NCBI GenBank assembly: GCA_954871525.1
Contig: OX940864.1
Span: 4,706,001 to 4,770,000, forward strand
Direction of reading: 5' to 3'
From: Parietaria judaica
Taxonomy: Eukaryota; Streptophyta; Magnoliopsida; Rosales; Urticaceae
Length of the DNA stretch: 64,000 nucleotides
The notes beneath the pieces are model-generated. The model searched no databases, was not told the DNA's origin, and saw only the letters and a list, made by a program, of their open reading frames with translations. The translations under genes were made by a program, and so were the position numbers. Below are positions 13,266-28,278 of the stretch, one piece after another (the stretch's first letter is position 1; each line of letters opens with the position of its first letter).

Positions 13266-15721
13266 TTATTTTACATTCTTTACAACCTAAAAGTTCGAAC
13301 CAATTGAAAAAAAAATGATTTTAGGGCTTTTACATTGGAATTTTAATATTACAAGCGTTCTCATGCAAAAATATACAAGGATTAAATTGTAGACGAGAAA
13401 TGCCATAGGAAATGCTATAACATTTCCTATAACATTTCTTTATTTTACATTTTTTACAACCTTAAATTTCGAACCAATTGAAAAAATAATGATTTTAGGG
13501 CTTATACATTGGAATTTAATATTATAAGCGTTCTCATGCAAAAATATGCAAGGATTAAATTGTTGATGAGAAATGCCATAGGAAATGCTATAGCATTTCC
13601 TATAGCTTTTCTTTATTTTACATTGTTTACGACCTAAAATTTCGAACCAATTGAAAAAATAATTATTTTAGGGCTTATACGTTTGAATTTGAATATAACA
13701 AGAGTTCTCATGCAAAAATATGGAAGGATTAAATTGATGACGAGAAATGCCATAGGAAATGCTATAGCATTTTATATAGCATTTCTTTATTTTACATTGT
13801 TTACGACCTAAAACTTCGAACCAATTGAAAAAATAAAGATTTTAGGGCTTATACGAGTGAATTTGAATATAACAAGAGTTCTCATGCAAAAATATGCAAG
13901 GATTAAATTGTTGACGAGAAATGCCATAGGAAATGCTATAGCATTTCGTATAGTATTTCTATATTTTACATTGTTTACAACCTAAAATTTCGAACCAATT
14001 GAAAAAATAATGATTTTAGGGCTTATACGTTGGAATTTTAATATTACAAGCGTTCTCATGCAAAAATATGCAAGGATTAAATTGTTGACGAGAAATGCCA
14101 TAGGAAATGATATAGTATTTCCTATACCATTTCTTTATTTTACATTGTTTACGACCTAAAATTTCGAACCAATTGAAAAAAATAATGATTTTAGGGCTTA
14201 TACGTGTGAATTTGAATATAACAAGAGTTCTCATAGAAAAATATGCAAGGATTAAATTGTTGACGAGAAATGCCATAGGAAATGCTATAGCATTTCCTAT
14301 AGCTTTTCTTTATTTTACATTGTTTACGACCTAAAATTTCGAACCAATTGAAAAAATAATTATTTTAGGGCTTATACATTTGAATTTGAATATAACAAGA
14401 GTTCTCATGCAAAAATATGCAAGGATGAAATTGATGACGAGAAATGCCATAGGAAATACTATAGCATTTTCTATAGCATTTCTTTATTTTACATTTTTTA
14501 CAACCTTAAATTTCGAACCAATTGAAAAAATAATGATTTTAGGATTTATACATTGGAATTTTAATATTACAAGCGTTCTCATTTAAAAATATGCAAGGAT
14601 TAAATTGTTGACGAGAAATGCCATAGGAAATGCTATAGCATTTACTATAGCATTTCTTTATTTTACATTGTTTACGACCTAAAATTTCGAACCAATTGAA
14701 AAAAAAAATGATTTTAGAGCTTATACATTGGAATTTGTATATAACAAGAGTTTTCATGCAAAAATATACAAGGATTAAATTGTTGACGAGAAATGCCATA
14801 GGAAATGTTATAGCATTTCCTAAAGCATTTATTTATTTTACATTTTTTACAACCTTAAATTTTGAAGCAATTGAAAAAATAAAGATTTTAGGGCTTATAC
14901 ATTGGAATTTTAGTATTACAAGCGTTCTCATGCAAAAATATGCAAGGATTAAATTGTTGACGAGAAATGCCACAGGAAATGTATTTCCTATAGCATTTCT
15001 TTAGTTTACATTGTTTACGACCTAAAATTTCGAAACAATTGAAAAAATAATGATTTTAGAACTTATACATTGGAATTTTAATATAACAAGAGTTCTCATG
15101 CAAAAATATGCATGGATTAAATTGTTGACGAGAAATGCCATAGGAAATGCTATAGCATTTCCTATAGCATTTCTTTATTTTACATTTTTTACAACCTTAA
15201 ATTTTGAACCAATTGACAAAATAATGATTTTAGGGCTTGTACATTGGAATTTTAATATTACAAGCGTTCTCATGCAAAAATACGCAAGGATTAAATTGTT
15301 GACGAGAAATGCTATAGGAAATGATATAGCATTTCCTATAGCATTTCTTTATTTTACATTGTTGACGACATAAAATTTCGAAACAATTGATAAAATAATA
15401 AATTTAGGGCTTATACGTTGGAATTTGAATATAACAAGAGTTTTCATGCAAAAATATGCAAGGATTAAATTGTTGACGAGAAATGCCATAGGAAATGCTA
15501 TAGCATTTTCTATAGCATTTCTTTATTTTACATTTTTTACAACCTTAAATTTCGAACCAATTGAAAAAATAATTATTTTAGGGCTTATACATTGGAATTT
15601 TAATATTACAAGCGTTCTCATGCAAACATATGCAAGGATTAAATTGTTGACGAGAAATGCCATAGGAAATGCTATAGCATTTCCTATAGCATTTCTTTAT
15701 TTTACATTGTTTACGACCTAA
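13266..15721. repeat. Satellite, heterogeneous transition zone
   Basis: Dimers with individual differences and no large exact repeat that I can see. Variants include GTAGACGAG (13389), ATACGTGTGAATTTG (14202) and a monomer with GTATTTCCTATAGC (14980). The zone lies between the left-sector and middle-sector monomer families. No gene is seen. Confidence 0.8.
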
Positions 15722-18700
15722 AATTTCGAACCAATTGAAAAAAAAAATGATTTTAGAGCTTATACATTGGAATTTTAATATAAAAAGAGTTCTCATGCAA
15801 TGCAAGGATTAAATTTATGACGAGAAATGCCATAGGAAATGCTATAGCATTTCCTATAGCATTTCTTTATTTTACATTGTTTACGACCTAAAATTTCGAA
15901 CCAATATAAAAAATAATGATTTTAGGGCTTATACATTGGAATTTTAATATTACAAGCGTTGTCATGCAAAAATATGCAAGGATTAAATTGTTGACGAGAA
16001 ATGCCATAGGAAATGCTATAGCATTTCCTATAGCATTTCTTTATTTTACATTTTTTACAACCTTAAATTTTGAACCAATTGAAAAAATAATGATTTTAGG
16101 GATTATACATTGGAATTTTAATATTACAAGCGTTCTCAGGCAAAAATATGCAAGGATTAAATTGTTGACGATAAATGCCATAGGAAATGCTACAGCATTT
16201 CCTATAGCATTTCTTTATTTTACATTGTTTACTACCTAAAATTTCGAACCAATTGAAAAAAATAATGAATTTAGGGCTTATACATTGGAATTGGAATATA
16301 ACAAGAGTTGTCATGCAAAAATATACAAGGATTAAATTGTTGACGAGAAATGCAATAGGAAATGTTATAGCATTTCCTATAGCATTTCTTTATTTTACAT
16401 TTTTTACAACCTTAAATTTTGAACCAATTGAAAAAATAATGATTTTAGGGCTTATACATTGGAATTTTAATATTACAAACGTTCTCATGGAAAAATAGGC
16501 AAGGATTAAATTGTTGACGAGAAATGCCATAGGAAATGCTATAGTATTTCCTATAGCTTTTCTTTATTTTACATTGTTTACTACCTAAAATTTCGAACCA
16601 ATTGAAAAAACAATTATTTTAGGGCTTATACATTTGAATTTGAATATAACAAGAGTTCTCATGCAAAAATATGCAAGGATTAAATTTATGACGAGAAATG
16701 CCATAGGAAACGCTATAGCATTTTCTATAGCATTTCTTTATTTTAAATTTTTTAAAACCTTAAATTTCGAACCAATTGAATAAATAATGATTTTAGGGCT
16801 TGTACTTTGGAATTTTAATATTACAAGCGTTCCAATGCAAAAATATGCAAGGATTAAATTGTTGACGAGAAATGCTATAGGAAATGATATAGAATTTCCT
16901 ATAGCATTTCTTTATTTTACATTGTTTACGACCTAAAATTTCGAACCAATTGAAAAATAATGATTTTACGGCTTATACGTTGGAATTTGAATATAACAAG
17001 AGTTCTCATGCAAAAATATGCAAGGATTAAATTGTTGACGAGAAATGCCATAGGAAATGCTATAGCATTTCCTATAGCATTTCTTTATTTTACATTTTTT
17101 ACAACCTTAAATTTCGAACCAATTGAAAAAATAATGATTTTAGGGCTTATACATTGGAATTTTAATATTACAAGCGTTCTCAGGCAAAAATATGCAATTA
17201 TTAAATTGTTGACGAGAAATTCCATAGGAAATGCTATAGCATTTCCTATAGCATTTCTTTATTTTACATTGTTTACGACCTAAAATTTATAACCAATTTG
17301 AAAAAATAATGATTTTAGGGCTTATACATTTTAATTTGAATATAACAAGAGTTCTCATGCAAAAATATGCAAGGATTAAATTGTTGACGAGAAATGCCAT
17401 AGGAAATGCTATAGCATTTTCTATAGTTTTTCTTTATTTTATATTTTTTACAACCTTAAATTTCGAACCAATTGAAAAAATAATGATTTTAGGGCTTATA
17501 CATTGGAATTTTAATATTACAAGCGTTCTCATGCAAAAATATGCAAGGATTAAATTGTTGACGAGAAATGCCATAGGAAATGCTATAGCATTTCATATAG
17601 CATTTCTTTATTTTACATTTTATGACCTAAAATTTCGAATTAATTGAAAAAAAAAATGATTTTAGAGCTTATACATTGGAATTTGAATATAAAAAGAGTT
17701 CTCATGCAATGCAAGGATTAAATTTATGACGAGAAATGCCATAGGAAATGCTATAGCATTTCCTATAGCATTTCTTTATTTTACATTGTTTACGACCTAA
17801 AATTTCGAACCAATATAAAAAATAATGATTTTAGGACTTATACATTGGAATTTTAATATTACAAGCGTTGTCATGCAAAAATATGCAAGGATTAAATTGT
17901 TGACGAGAAATGCCATAGGAAATGCTATAGCATTTCCTATAGCATTTCTTTATTTTACATTTTTTACAACCTTAAATTTCGAACCAATTGAAAAAATAAT
18001 GATTTTAGGGATTATACATTGGAATTTTAATATTACAAGCGTTCTCAGGAAAAAATATGCAAGGATTAAATTGTTGACGATAAATGCCATAGGAAATGCT
18101 GCAGCATTTCCTATAGCATTTCTTTATTTTACATTGTTTACGACCTAAAATTTCGAACCAATTGAAAAAATAATGATTTTAGGGCTTATACATTGGAATT
18201 GGAATATAACAAGAGTTGTCATGCAAAAATATACAAGGATTAAATTGTTGACGAGAAATGCCATAGGAAATGCTATAGCATTTCCTATAGCATTTCTTTA
18301 TTTTACATTTTTTACAACCTTAAATTTTGAACCAATTGAAAAAATAATGATTTTAGGGCTTATACATTGGAATTTTAATATTACAAACGTTCTCATGGAA
18401 AAATATGCAAGGATTAAATTGTTGACGAGAAATGCCATAGGAAATGCTAGCTTTTCTTTATTTTACATTGTTTACGACCTAAAATTTCGAACCAATTGAA
18501 AAAATAATTATTTTAGGGCTTATACATTTGAATTTGAATATAACAAGAGTTCTCATGCAAAAATATGCAAGGATTAAATTGTTGACGAGAAATGCCATAG
18601 GAAACGCTATAGCATTTTCTATAGCATTTCTTTATTTTAAATTTTTTACAACCTTAAATTTCGAACCAATTGAAAAAATAATGATTTTAGGGCTTGTACT

Positions 18701-19890
18701 TTGGAATTTTAATATTACAAGCGTTCTAATGCAAAAATATGCAAGGATTAAATTGTTGACGAGAAATGCTATAGGAAATGATATAGAATTTCCTATAGCA
18801 TTTCTTTATTTTACATTGTTTACGACCTAAAATTTCGAACCAATTGAAAAAATAATGATTTTAGGGCTTATACGTTGGAATTTGAATATAACAAGAGTTC
18901 TCATGCAAAAATATGCAAGGATTAAATTGTTGACGAGAAATGCCATAGGAAATGCTATATCATTTCCTATAGCATTTCTTTATTTTACATTTTTTACAAC
19001 CTTAAATTTTGAACCAATTGAAAAAATAATGATTTTAGGGCTTATACATTGGAATTTTAATATTACAAGCGTTCTCAGGCAAAAATATGCAATTATTAAA
19101 TTGTTGACGAGAAATTCCATAGGAAATGCTATAGCATTTCCTATAGCATTTCTTTATTTTACATTGTTTACGACCTAAAATTTCTAACCAATTTGAAAAA
19201 ATAATGATTTTAGGGCTTATACATTTTAATTTGAATATAACAAGAGTTCTCATGCAAAAATATGCAAGGATTAAATTGTTGACGAGAAATGCCATAGGAA
19301 ATGCTATAGCATTTTCTACAGTATTTCTTTATTTTACATTTTTTACAACCTTAAATTTCGAACCAATTGAAAAAATAATGATTTTAGGGCTTATACATTG
19401 GAATTTTAATATTACAAGCGTTCTCATGCAAAAATATGCAATTATTAAATTGTTGACGAGAAATTCCATAGGAAATGCTATAGCATTTCCTATAGCATTT
19501 CTTTATTTTACATTGTTTACGACCTAAAATTTATAACCAATTTGAAAAAATAATGATTTTAGGGCTTATACATTTTAATTTGAATATAACAAGAGTTCTC
19601 ATGCAAAAATATGCAAGGATTAAATTGTTGACGAGAAATGCCATAGGAAATGCTATAGCATTTTCTATAGTATTTCTTTATTTTATATTTTTTACAACCT
19701 TAAATTTCGAACCAATTGAAAAAATAATGATTTTAGGGCTTATACATTGGAATTTTAATATTACAAGCGTTCTCATGCAAAAATATGCAAGGATTAAATT
19801 GTTGACGAGAAATGCCATAGGAAATGCTGTAGCATTTCATATAGCATTTCTTTATTTTACATTGTTTACGACCTAAAATTTCGAACCAAT
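15722..19890. repeat. Middle-sector satellite, related units offset ~1.9 kb
   Basis: Two related units: 15916 corresponds to 17825 (offset 1909) and 16960 to 18855 (offset 1895). The first diagnostic pair of the middle sector appears here: a short monomer with CTCATGCAATGCAAGG and TTTATGACG (15797, 17707), followed about 110 bp later by CCAATATAAAAAATAATG (15901, 17812). A nearly identical dimer is repeated at 19204 and 19553 (offset 349). Confidence 0.82.
17825..18172. repeat. Reference 348-bp satellite dimer
   Basis: A clean example of the dimer. The first 174 bp (17825-17998) end with the type A junction, ACAACCTTAAATTT; the second 174 bp (17999-18172) end with the type B junction, ACGACCTAAAATTT. 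The next dimer starts at 18173 with the same ATGATTTTAGG. Each monomer is 58 codons long, so one frame stays open over both until the TAA of the type B junction. This explains the many spurious frames of about 107 codons spaced 348 bp apart. Confidence 0.92.
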
Positions 19891-22800
19891 TGAAAAAAAA
19901 ATGATTTTAGAGCTTATACATTGGAATTTGAATATAAAAAGAGTTCTCATGCAATGCAAGGATTAAATTTATGACGAGAAATGCCATAGGAAATGCTATA
20001 GCATTTCTTATAGCATTTCTTTATTTTACATTGTTTACGACCTAAAATTTCGAACCAATATAAAAAATAATGATTTTAGGACTTATACATTGGAATTTTA
20101 ATATTACAAGCGTTGTCATGCAAAAATATGCAAGGATTAAATTGTTGACGAGAAATGCCATAGGAAATGCTATAGCATTTCCTATAGCATTTCTTTATTT
20201 TACATTTTTTACAACCTTAGATTTCGAACCAATTGAAAAAATAATGATTTTAGGGATTATACATTGGAATTTTAATATTACAAGCGTTCTCAGGCAAAAA
20301 TATGCAAGGATTAAATTGTTGACGATAAATGCCATAGGAAATGCTACAGCATTTCCTATAGCATTTCTTTATTTTACATTGTTTACGACCTAAAATTTCG
20401 AACCAATTGAAAAAATAATGATTTTAGGGCTTATACATTGGAATTGGAATATAACAAGAGTTGTCATGCAAAAATATACAAGGATTAAATTGTTGAGGAG
20501 AAATGCCATAGGAAATGTTATAGCATTTCCTATAGCATTTCTTTATTTTACATTTTTTACAACCTTAAATTTTGAACCAATTGAAAAAATAATGATTTTA
20601 GGGCTTATACATTGGAATTTTAATATTACAAACGTTCTCATGGAAAAATATGCAAGGATTAAATTGTTGACGAGAAATGCCATAGGAAATGCTAGCTTTT
20701 CTTTATTTTACATTGTTTACGACCTAAAATTTCGAACCAATTGAAAAAATAATTATTTTAGGGCTTATACATTGGAATTTTAATATTACAAGCGTTCTCA
20801 TGCAAAAATATGCAAGGATTAAATTGTTGACGAGAAATGCCATAGGAAATGCTATAGCATTTCCTATAGCATTTCTTTATTTTACATTGTTTACGACCTA
20901 AAATTTCGAACCAATTGAAAAAAAAATGATTTTAGAGCCTATACATTGGAATTTGAATATAAAAAGAGTTCTCATGCAATGCAAGGATTAAATTTATGAC
21001 GAGAAATGCCATAGGAAATGCTATAGCATTTCCTATAGCATTTCTTTATTTTACATTGTTTACGACCTAAAATTTTGAACCAATATAAAAAATAATGATT
21101 TTAGGGCTTATACATTGGAATTTTAATATTACAAGCGTTGTCATGCAAAAATATGCAAGGATTAAATTGTTGACGAGAAATGCCATAGGAAATGCTATAG
21201 CATTTCCTATAGCATTTCTTTATTTTACATTTTTTACAACCTTAAATTTCGAACCAATTGAAAAAATAATGATTTTAGGGATTATATATTGGAAGTTTAA
21301 TATTACAAGCGTTCTCAGGCAAAAATATGCAAGGATTAAATTGTTGACGATAAATGCCATAGGAAATGCTACAGCATTTCCTATAGCATTTCTTTATTTT
21401 ACATTGTTTACGACCTAAAATTTCGAACCAATTGAAAAAATAATGATTTTAAGGCTTATACATTGGAATTGGAATATAACAAGAGTTGTCATGCAAAAAT
21501 ATACAAGGATTAAATTGTTGACGAGAAATGCCATAGGAAATGTTATAGCATTTCCTATAGCATTTCTTTATTTTATATTTTTTACAACCTTAAATTTTGA
21601 ACCAATTGAAAAAATAATGATTTTAGGGCTTATACATTGGATTTTTAATATTACAAACGTTCTCATGGAAAAATATGCAAGGATTAAATTGTTGACGAGA
21701 AATGCCATAGGAAATATTATAGCATTTCCTATAGCTTTTCTTTATTTTACATTGTTTACGACCTAAAATTTCGAACCAATTGAAAAAAATAATTATTTTA
21801 GGGCTTATACATTTGAATTTGAATATAACAAGAGTTCTCATGCAATGCAAGGATTAAATTTATGACGAGAAATGCCATAGGAAATGCTATAGCATTTCCT
21901 ATAGCATTTCTTTATTTTACATTGTTTACGACCTAAAATTTCGAACCAATTGAAAAAAAAATGATTTTAGAGCTTATACATTGGAATTTGAATATAAAAA
22001 TTGTTCTCATGCAATGCAATGATTAAATTTATGACGAGAAATGCCATAGGAAATGCTATAGCATTATCTATAGCATTTCTTTATTTTACATTGTTTACGA
22101 CCTAAAATTTCGAACCAATATAAAAAATAATGATTTTAGGGCTTATACATTGGAATTTTAATATTACAAGCGTTGTCATGCAAAAATATGCAAGGATTAA
22201 ATTGTTGACGAGAAATGCCATAGGAAATGCTATAGCATTTCCTATAGCATTTCTTTATTTTACATTTTTTACAACCTTAAATTTCGAACCAATTGAAAAA
22301 ATAATGATTTTAGGGATTATACATGGAATTTTAATATTACAAGCGTTCTCAGGCAAAAATATGCAAGGATTAAATTGTTGACGATAAATGCCATAGGAAA
22401 TGCTACAGCATTTCCTATAGCATTTCTTTAATTTACATTGTTTACGATCTAAAATTTCTAACCAATTTGAAAAAATAATGATTTTAGGGCTTATACATTT
22501 TAATTTGAATATAACAAGAGTTCTCATGCAAAAATATGCAAGGATTAAATTGTTGACGAGAAATGCCATAGGAAATGCTATAGCATTTTCTATAGTATTT
22601 CTTTATTTTACATTTTTTACAACCTTAAATTTCGAACCAATTGAAAAAGTAATGATTTTAGGGCTTATACATGGGAATTTTAATATTACAAGCGTTCTCA
22701 TGCAAAAATATGCAAGGATTAAATTGTTGACGAGAAATGCCATAGGAAATGCTATAGCATTTCCTATAGCATTTCTTTATTTTACATTGTTTACGACCTA

Positions 22801-25800
22801 AAATTTCGAACCAATTGAAAAAAAAATGATTTTAGAGCTTATACATTCGAATTTGAATATAAAAAGAGTTCTCATGCAATGCAAGGATTAAATTTATGAC
22901 GAGAAATGCCATTGGAAATGCTATAGCATTTCCTATAGCATTTCTTTATTTTACATTGTTTACGACCTAAAATTTCGAACCAATATAAAAAATAATCATT
23001 TTAGGGCTTATACATTGGAATTTTAATATTACAAGCGTTCTCATGCAAAAATATGCAAGGATTAAATTGTTGACGAGAAATGCCATAGGAAATGCTATAG
23101 CATTTCCTATAGCATTTCTTTATTTTACATTTTTTACAACCTTAGATTTCGAACCAATTGAAAAAATAATGATTTTAGGGATTATACATTGGAATTTTAA
23201 TATTACAAGCGTTCTCAGGCAAAAATATGCAAGGATTAAATTGTTGACGATAAATGCCATAGGAAATGCTACAGCATTTCCTATAGCATTTCTTTATTTT
23301 ACATTGTTTACGACCTAAAATTTCGAACCAATTGAAAAAATAATGATTTTAGGGCTTATACATTGGAATTGGAATATAACAAGAGTTGTCATGCAAAAAT
23401 ATACAAGGATTAAATTGTTGAGGAGAAATGCCATAGGAAATGTTATAGCATTTCCTATAGCATTTCTTTATTTTACATTTTTTACAACCTTAAATTTTGA
23501 ACCAATTGAAAAAATAATGATTTTAGGGCTTATACATTGGAATTTTAATATTACAAACGTTCTCATGGAAAAATATGCAAGGATTAAATTGTTGACGAGA
23601 AATGCCATAGGAAATGCTAGCTTTTCTTTATTTTACATTGTTTACGACCTAAAATTTCGAACCAATTGAAAAAGTAATGATTTTAGGGCTTATACATGGG
23701 AATTTTAATATTACAAGCGTTCTCATGCAAAAATATGCAAGGATTAAATTGTTGACGAGAAATGCCATAGGAAATGCTATAGCATTTCCTATAGCATTTC
23801 TTTATTTTACATTGTTTACGACCTAAAATTTCGAACCAATTGAAAAAAAAATGATTTTAGAGCTTATACATTCGAATTTGAATATAAAAAGAGTTCTCAT
23901 GCAATGCAAGGATTAAATTTATGACGAGAAATGCCATTGGAAATGCTATAGCATTTCCTATAGCATTTCTTTATTTTACATTGTTTACGACCTAAAATTT
24001 CGAACCAATATAAAAAATAATCATTTTAGGGCTTATACATTGGAATTTTAATATTACAAGCGTTGTCATGCAAAAATATGCAAGGATTAAATTGTTGACG
24101 AGAAATGCCATAGGAAATGCTATAGCATTTCCTATAGCATTTCTTTATTTTACATTTTTTACAACCTTAGATTTCGAACCAATTGAAAAAATAATGATTT
24201 TAGGGATTATACATTGGAATTTTAATATTACAAGCGTTCTCAGGCAAAAATATGCAAGGATTAAATTGTTGACGATAAATGCCATAGGAAATGCTACAGC
24301 ATTTCCTATAGCATTTCTTTATTTTACATTGTTTACGACCTAAAATTTCGAACCAATTGAAAAAATAATGATTTTAGGGCTTATACATTGGAATTGGAAT
24401 ATAACAAGAGTTGTCATGCAAAAATATACAAGGATTAAATTGTTGAGGAGAAATGCCATAGGAAATGTTATAGCATTTCCTATAGCATTTCTTTATTTTA
24501 CATTTTTTACAACCTTAAATTTTGAACCAATTGAAAAAATAATGATTTTAGGGCTTATACATTGGAATTTTAATATTACAAACGTTCTCATGGAAAAATA
24601 TGCAAGGATTAAATTGTTGACGAGAAATGCCATAGGAAATGCTAGCTTTTCTTTATTTTACATTGTTTACGACCTAAAATTTCGAACCAATTGAAAAAAT
24701 AATTATTTTAGGGCTTATACATTGGAATTTTAATATTACAAGCGTTCTCATGCAAAAATATGCAAGGATTAAATTGTTGACGAGAAATGCCATAGGAAAT
24801 GCTATAGCATTTCCTATAGCATTTCTTTATTTTACATTGTTTACGACCTAAAATTTCGAACCAATTGAAAAAAAAATGATTTTAGAGCTTATACATTGGA
24901 ATTTGAATATAAAAAGAGTTCTCATGCAATGCAAGGATTAAATTTATGACGAGAAATGCCATAGGAAATGCTATAGCATTTCCTATAGCATTTCTTTATT
25001 TTACATTGTTTACGACCTAAAATTTTGAACCAATATAAAAAATAATGATTTTAGGGCTTATACATTGGAATTTTAATATTACAAGCGTTGTCATGCAAAA
25101 ATATGCAAGGATTAAATTGTTGACGAGAAATGCCATAGGAAATGCTATAGCATTTCCTATAGCATTTCTTTATTTTACATTTTTTACAACCTTAAATTTC
25201 GAACCAATTGAAAAAATAATGATTTTAGGGATTATATATTGGAAGTTTAATATTACAAGCGTTCTCAGGCAAAAATATGCAAGGATTAAATTTATGACGA
25301 GAAATGCCATAGGAAATGCTATAGCATTTCCTATAGCATTTCTTTATTTTACATTGTTTACGACCTAAAATTTCGAACCAATTGAAAAAATAATGATTTT
25401 AAGGCTTATACATTGGAATTGGAATATAACAAGAGTTGTCATGCAAAAATATACAAGGATTAAATTGTTGACGAGAAATGCCATAGGAAATGTTATAGCA
25501 TTTCCTATAGCATTTCTTTATTTTATATTTTTTACAACCTTAAATTTTGAACCAATTGAAAAAATAATGATTTTAGGGCTTATACATTGGATTTTTAATA
25601 TTACAAACGTTCTCATGGAAAAATATGCAAGGATTAAATTGTTGACGAGAAATGCCATAGGAAATATTATAGCATTTCCTATAGCTTTTCTTTATTTTAC
25701 ATTGTTTACGACCTAAAATTTCGAACCAATTGAAAAAAATAATTATTTTAGGGCTTATACATTTGAATTTGAATATAACAAGAGTTCTCATGCAATGCAA

Positions 25801-28278
25801 GGATTAAATTTATGACGAGAAATGCCATAGGAAATGCTATAGCATTTCCTATAGCATTTCTTTATTTTACATTGTTTACGACCTAAAATTTCGAACCAAT
25901 TGAAAAAAAAATGATTTTAGAGCTTATACATTGGAATTTGAATATAAAAATTGTTCTCATGCAATGCAATGATTAAATTTATGACGAGAAATGCCATAGG
26001 AAATGCTATAGCATTATCTATAGCATTTCTTTATTTTACATTGTTTACGACCTAAAATTTCGAACCAATATAAAAAATAATGATTTTAGGGCTTATACAT
26101 TGGAATTTTAATATTACAAGCGTTGTCATGCAAAAATATGCAAGGATTAAATTGTTGACGAGAAATGCCATAGGAAATGCTATAGCATTTCCTATAGCAT
26201 TTCTTTATTTTACATTTTTTACAACCTTAAATTTCGAACCAATTGAAAAAATAATGATTTTAGGGATTATACATGGAATTTTAATATTACAAGCGTTCTC
26301 AGGCAAAAATATGCAAGGATTAAATTGTTGACGATAAATGCCATAGGAAATGCTACAGCATTTCCTATAGCATTTCTTTAATTTACATTGTTTACGATCT
26401 AAAATTTCTAACCAATTTGAAAAAATAATGATTTTAGGGCTTATACATTTTAATTTGAATATAACAAGAGTTCTCATGCAAAAATATGCAAGGATTAAAT
26501 TGTTGACGAGAAATGCCATAGGAAATGCTATAGCATTTTCTATAGTATTTCTTTATTTTACATTTTTTACAACCTTAAATTTCGAACCAATTGAAAAAGT
26601 AATGATTTTAGGGCTTATACATGGGAATTTTAATATTACAAGCGTTCTCATGCAAAAATATGCAAGGATTAAATTGTTGACGAGAAATGCCATAGGAAAT
26701 GCTATAGCATTTCCTATAGCATTTCTTTATTTTACATTGTTTACGACCTAAAATTTCGAACCAATTGAAAAAAAAATGATTTTAGAGCTTATACATTCGA
26801 ATTTGAATATAAAAAGAGTTCTCATGCAATGCAAGGATTAAATTTATGACGAGAAATGCCATTGGAAATGCTATAGCATTTCCTATAGCATTTCTTTATT
26901 TTACATTGTTTACGACCTAAAATTTCGAACCAATATAAAAAATAATCATTTTAGGGCTTATACATTGGAATTTTAATATTACAAGCGTTGTCATGCAAAA
27001 ATATGCAAGGATTAAATTGTTGACGAGAAATGCCATAGGAAATGCTATAGCATTTCCTATAGCATTTCTTTATTTTACATTTTTTACAACCTTAAATTTC
27101 GAACCAATTGAAAAAATAATGATTTTAGGGATTATACATGGAATTTTAATATTACAAGCGTTCTCAGGCAAAAATATGCAAGGATTAAATTGTTGACGAT
27201 AAATGCCATAGGAAATGCTACAGCATTTCCTATAGCATTTCTTTATTTTACATTGTTTACGACCTAAAATTTCTAACCAATTTGAAAAAATAATGATTTT
27301 AGGGCTTATACATTTTAATTTGAATATAACAAGAGTTCTCATGCAAAAATATGCAAGGATTAAATTGTTGACGAGAAATGCCATAGGAAATGCTATAGCA
27401 TTTTCTATTGTATTTCTTTATTTTACATTTTTTACAACCTTAAATTTCGAACCAATTGAAAAAGTAATGATTTTAGGGCTTATACATTGGAATTTTAATA
27501 TTACAAGCGTTCTCATGCAAAAATATGCAAGGATTAAATTGTTGACGAGAAATGCCATAGGAAATGCTATAGCATTTCCTATAGCATTTCTTTATTTTAC
27601 ATTGTTTACGACCTAAAATTTCGAACCAATTGAAAAAAAAAATGATTTTAGAGCTTATACATTGGAATTTGAATATAAAAAGAGTTCTCATGCAATGCAA
27701 GGATTAAATTTATGACGAGAAATGCCATAGGAAATGCTATAGCATTTCCTATAGCATTTCTTTATTTTACATTGTTTACGACCTAAAATTTCGAACCAAT
27801 ATAAAAAATAATGATTTTAGGGCTTATACATTGGAATTTTAATATTACAAGCGTTGTCATGCACAAATATGCAAGGATTAAATTGTTGACGAGAAATGCC
27901 ATAGGAAATGCTATAGCATTTCCTATAGAATTTCTTTATTTTACATTTTTTACAACCTTAAATTTTGAACCAATTGAAAAAATAATGATTTTAGGGATTA
28001 TACATTGGAATTTTAATATTACAAGCGTTCTCAGGCAAAAATATGCAAGGATTAAATTGTTGACGATAAATACCATAGGAAATGCTACAGCATTTACTAT
28101 AGCATTTCTTTATTTTACATTGTTTACGACCTAAAATTTCGAACCAATTGAAAAAATAATGATTTTAGGGCTTATACATTGGAATTGGAATATAACAAGA
28201 GTTGTCATGCAAAAATATACAAGGATTAAATTGTTGACGAGAAATGCCATAGGAAATGTTATAGCATTTCCTATAGCA
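19891..28278. repeat. Middle-sector satellite with nested 3950-, 1025- and 865-bp duplications
   Basis: About 20.0-23.0 kb matches about 24.0-26.95 kb at a constant offset of 3950 bp (20418 to 24368, 21095 to 25045, 21443 to 25393, 22130 to 26080, 22478 to 26428). Inside, about 22.65-23.67 kb is tandemly duplicated to 23.67-24.70 kb (offset 1025), and about 26.08-26.9 kb is repeated 865 bp downstream. Short monomers with CATGCAATGCAAGG recur through the block. It is cut at 28278 by the retrotransposon. Confidence 0.85.
28274..28278. repeat. Left target-site duplication TAGCA
   Basis: TAGCA directly precedes the TG of the 5' LTR and recurs directly after the CA of the 3' LTR at 38494-38498. 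Five base pairs is the usual target duplication of Ty3/gypsy integrases. It lies in the right arm of the satellite palindrome. Confidence 0.95.

Larger units (their letters stand above)
1..28278. repeat. Left block of ~174-bp satellite array (348-bp A/B dimers)
   Basis: Continuous head-to-tail array of an AT-rich monomer of about 174 bp, all in one orientation. Two monomer types alternate. Type A ends in TTTTTTACAACCTTAAATTT and is followed by TTTTAATATTACAAGCG; type B ends in TTGTTTACGACCTAAAATTT and is followed by TTTGAATATAACAAGAG. The working unit is therefore a 348-bp dimer. Conserved segments include TTTCGAACCAATTGAAAAAA, CTCATGCAAAAATATGCAAGG and a palindrome centred on GCTATAGC. No gene is seen in it. 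The monomer length is close to the nucleosome repeat and typical of plant centromeric satellites; a centromeric location is inferred, not shown. Confidence 0.97.
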
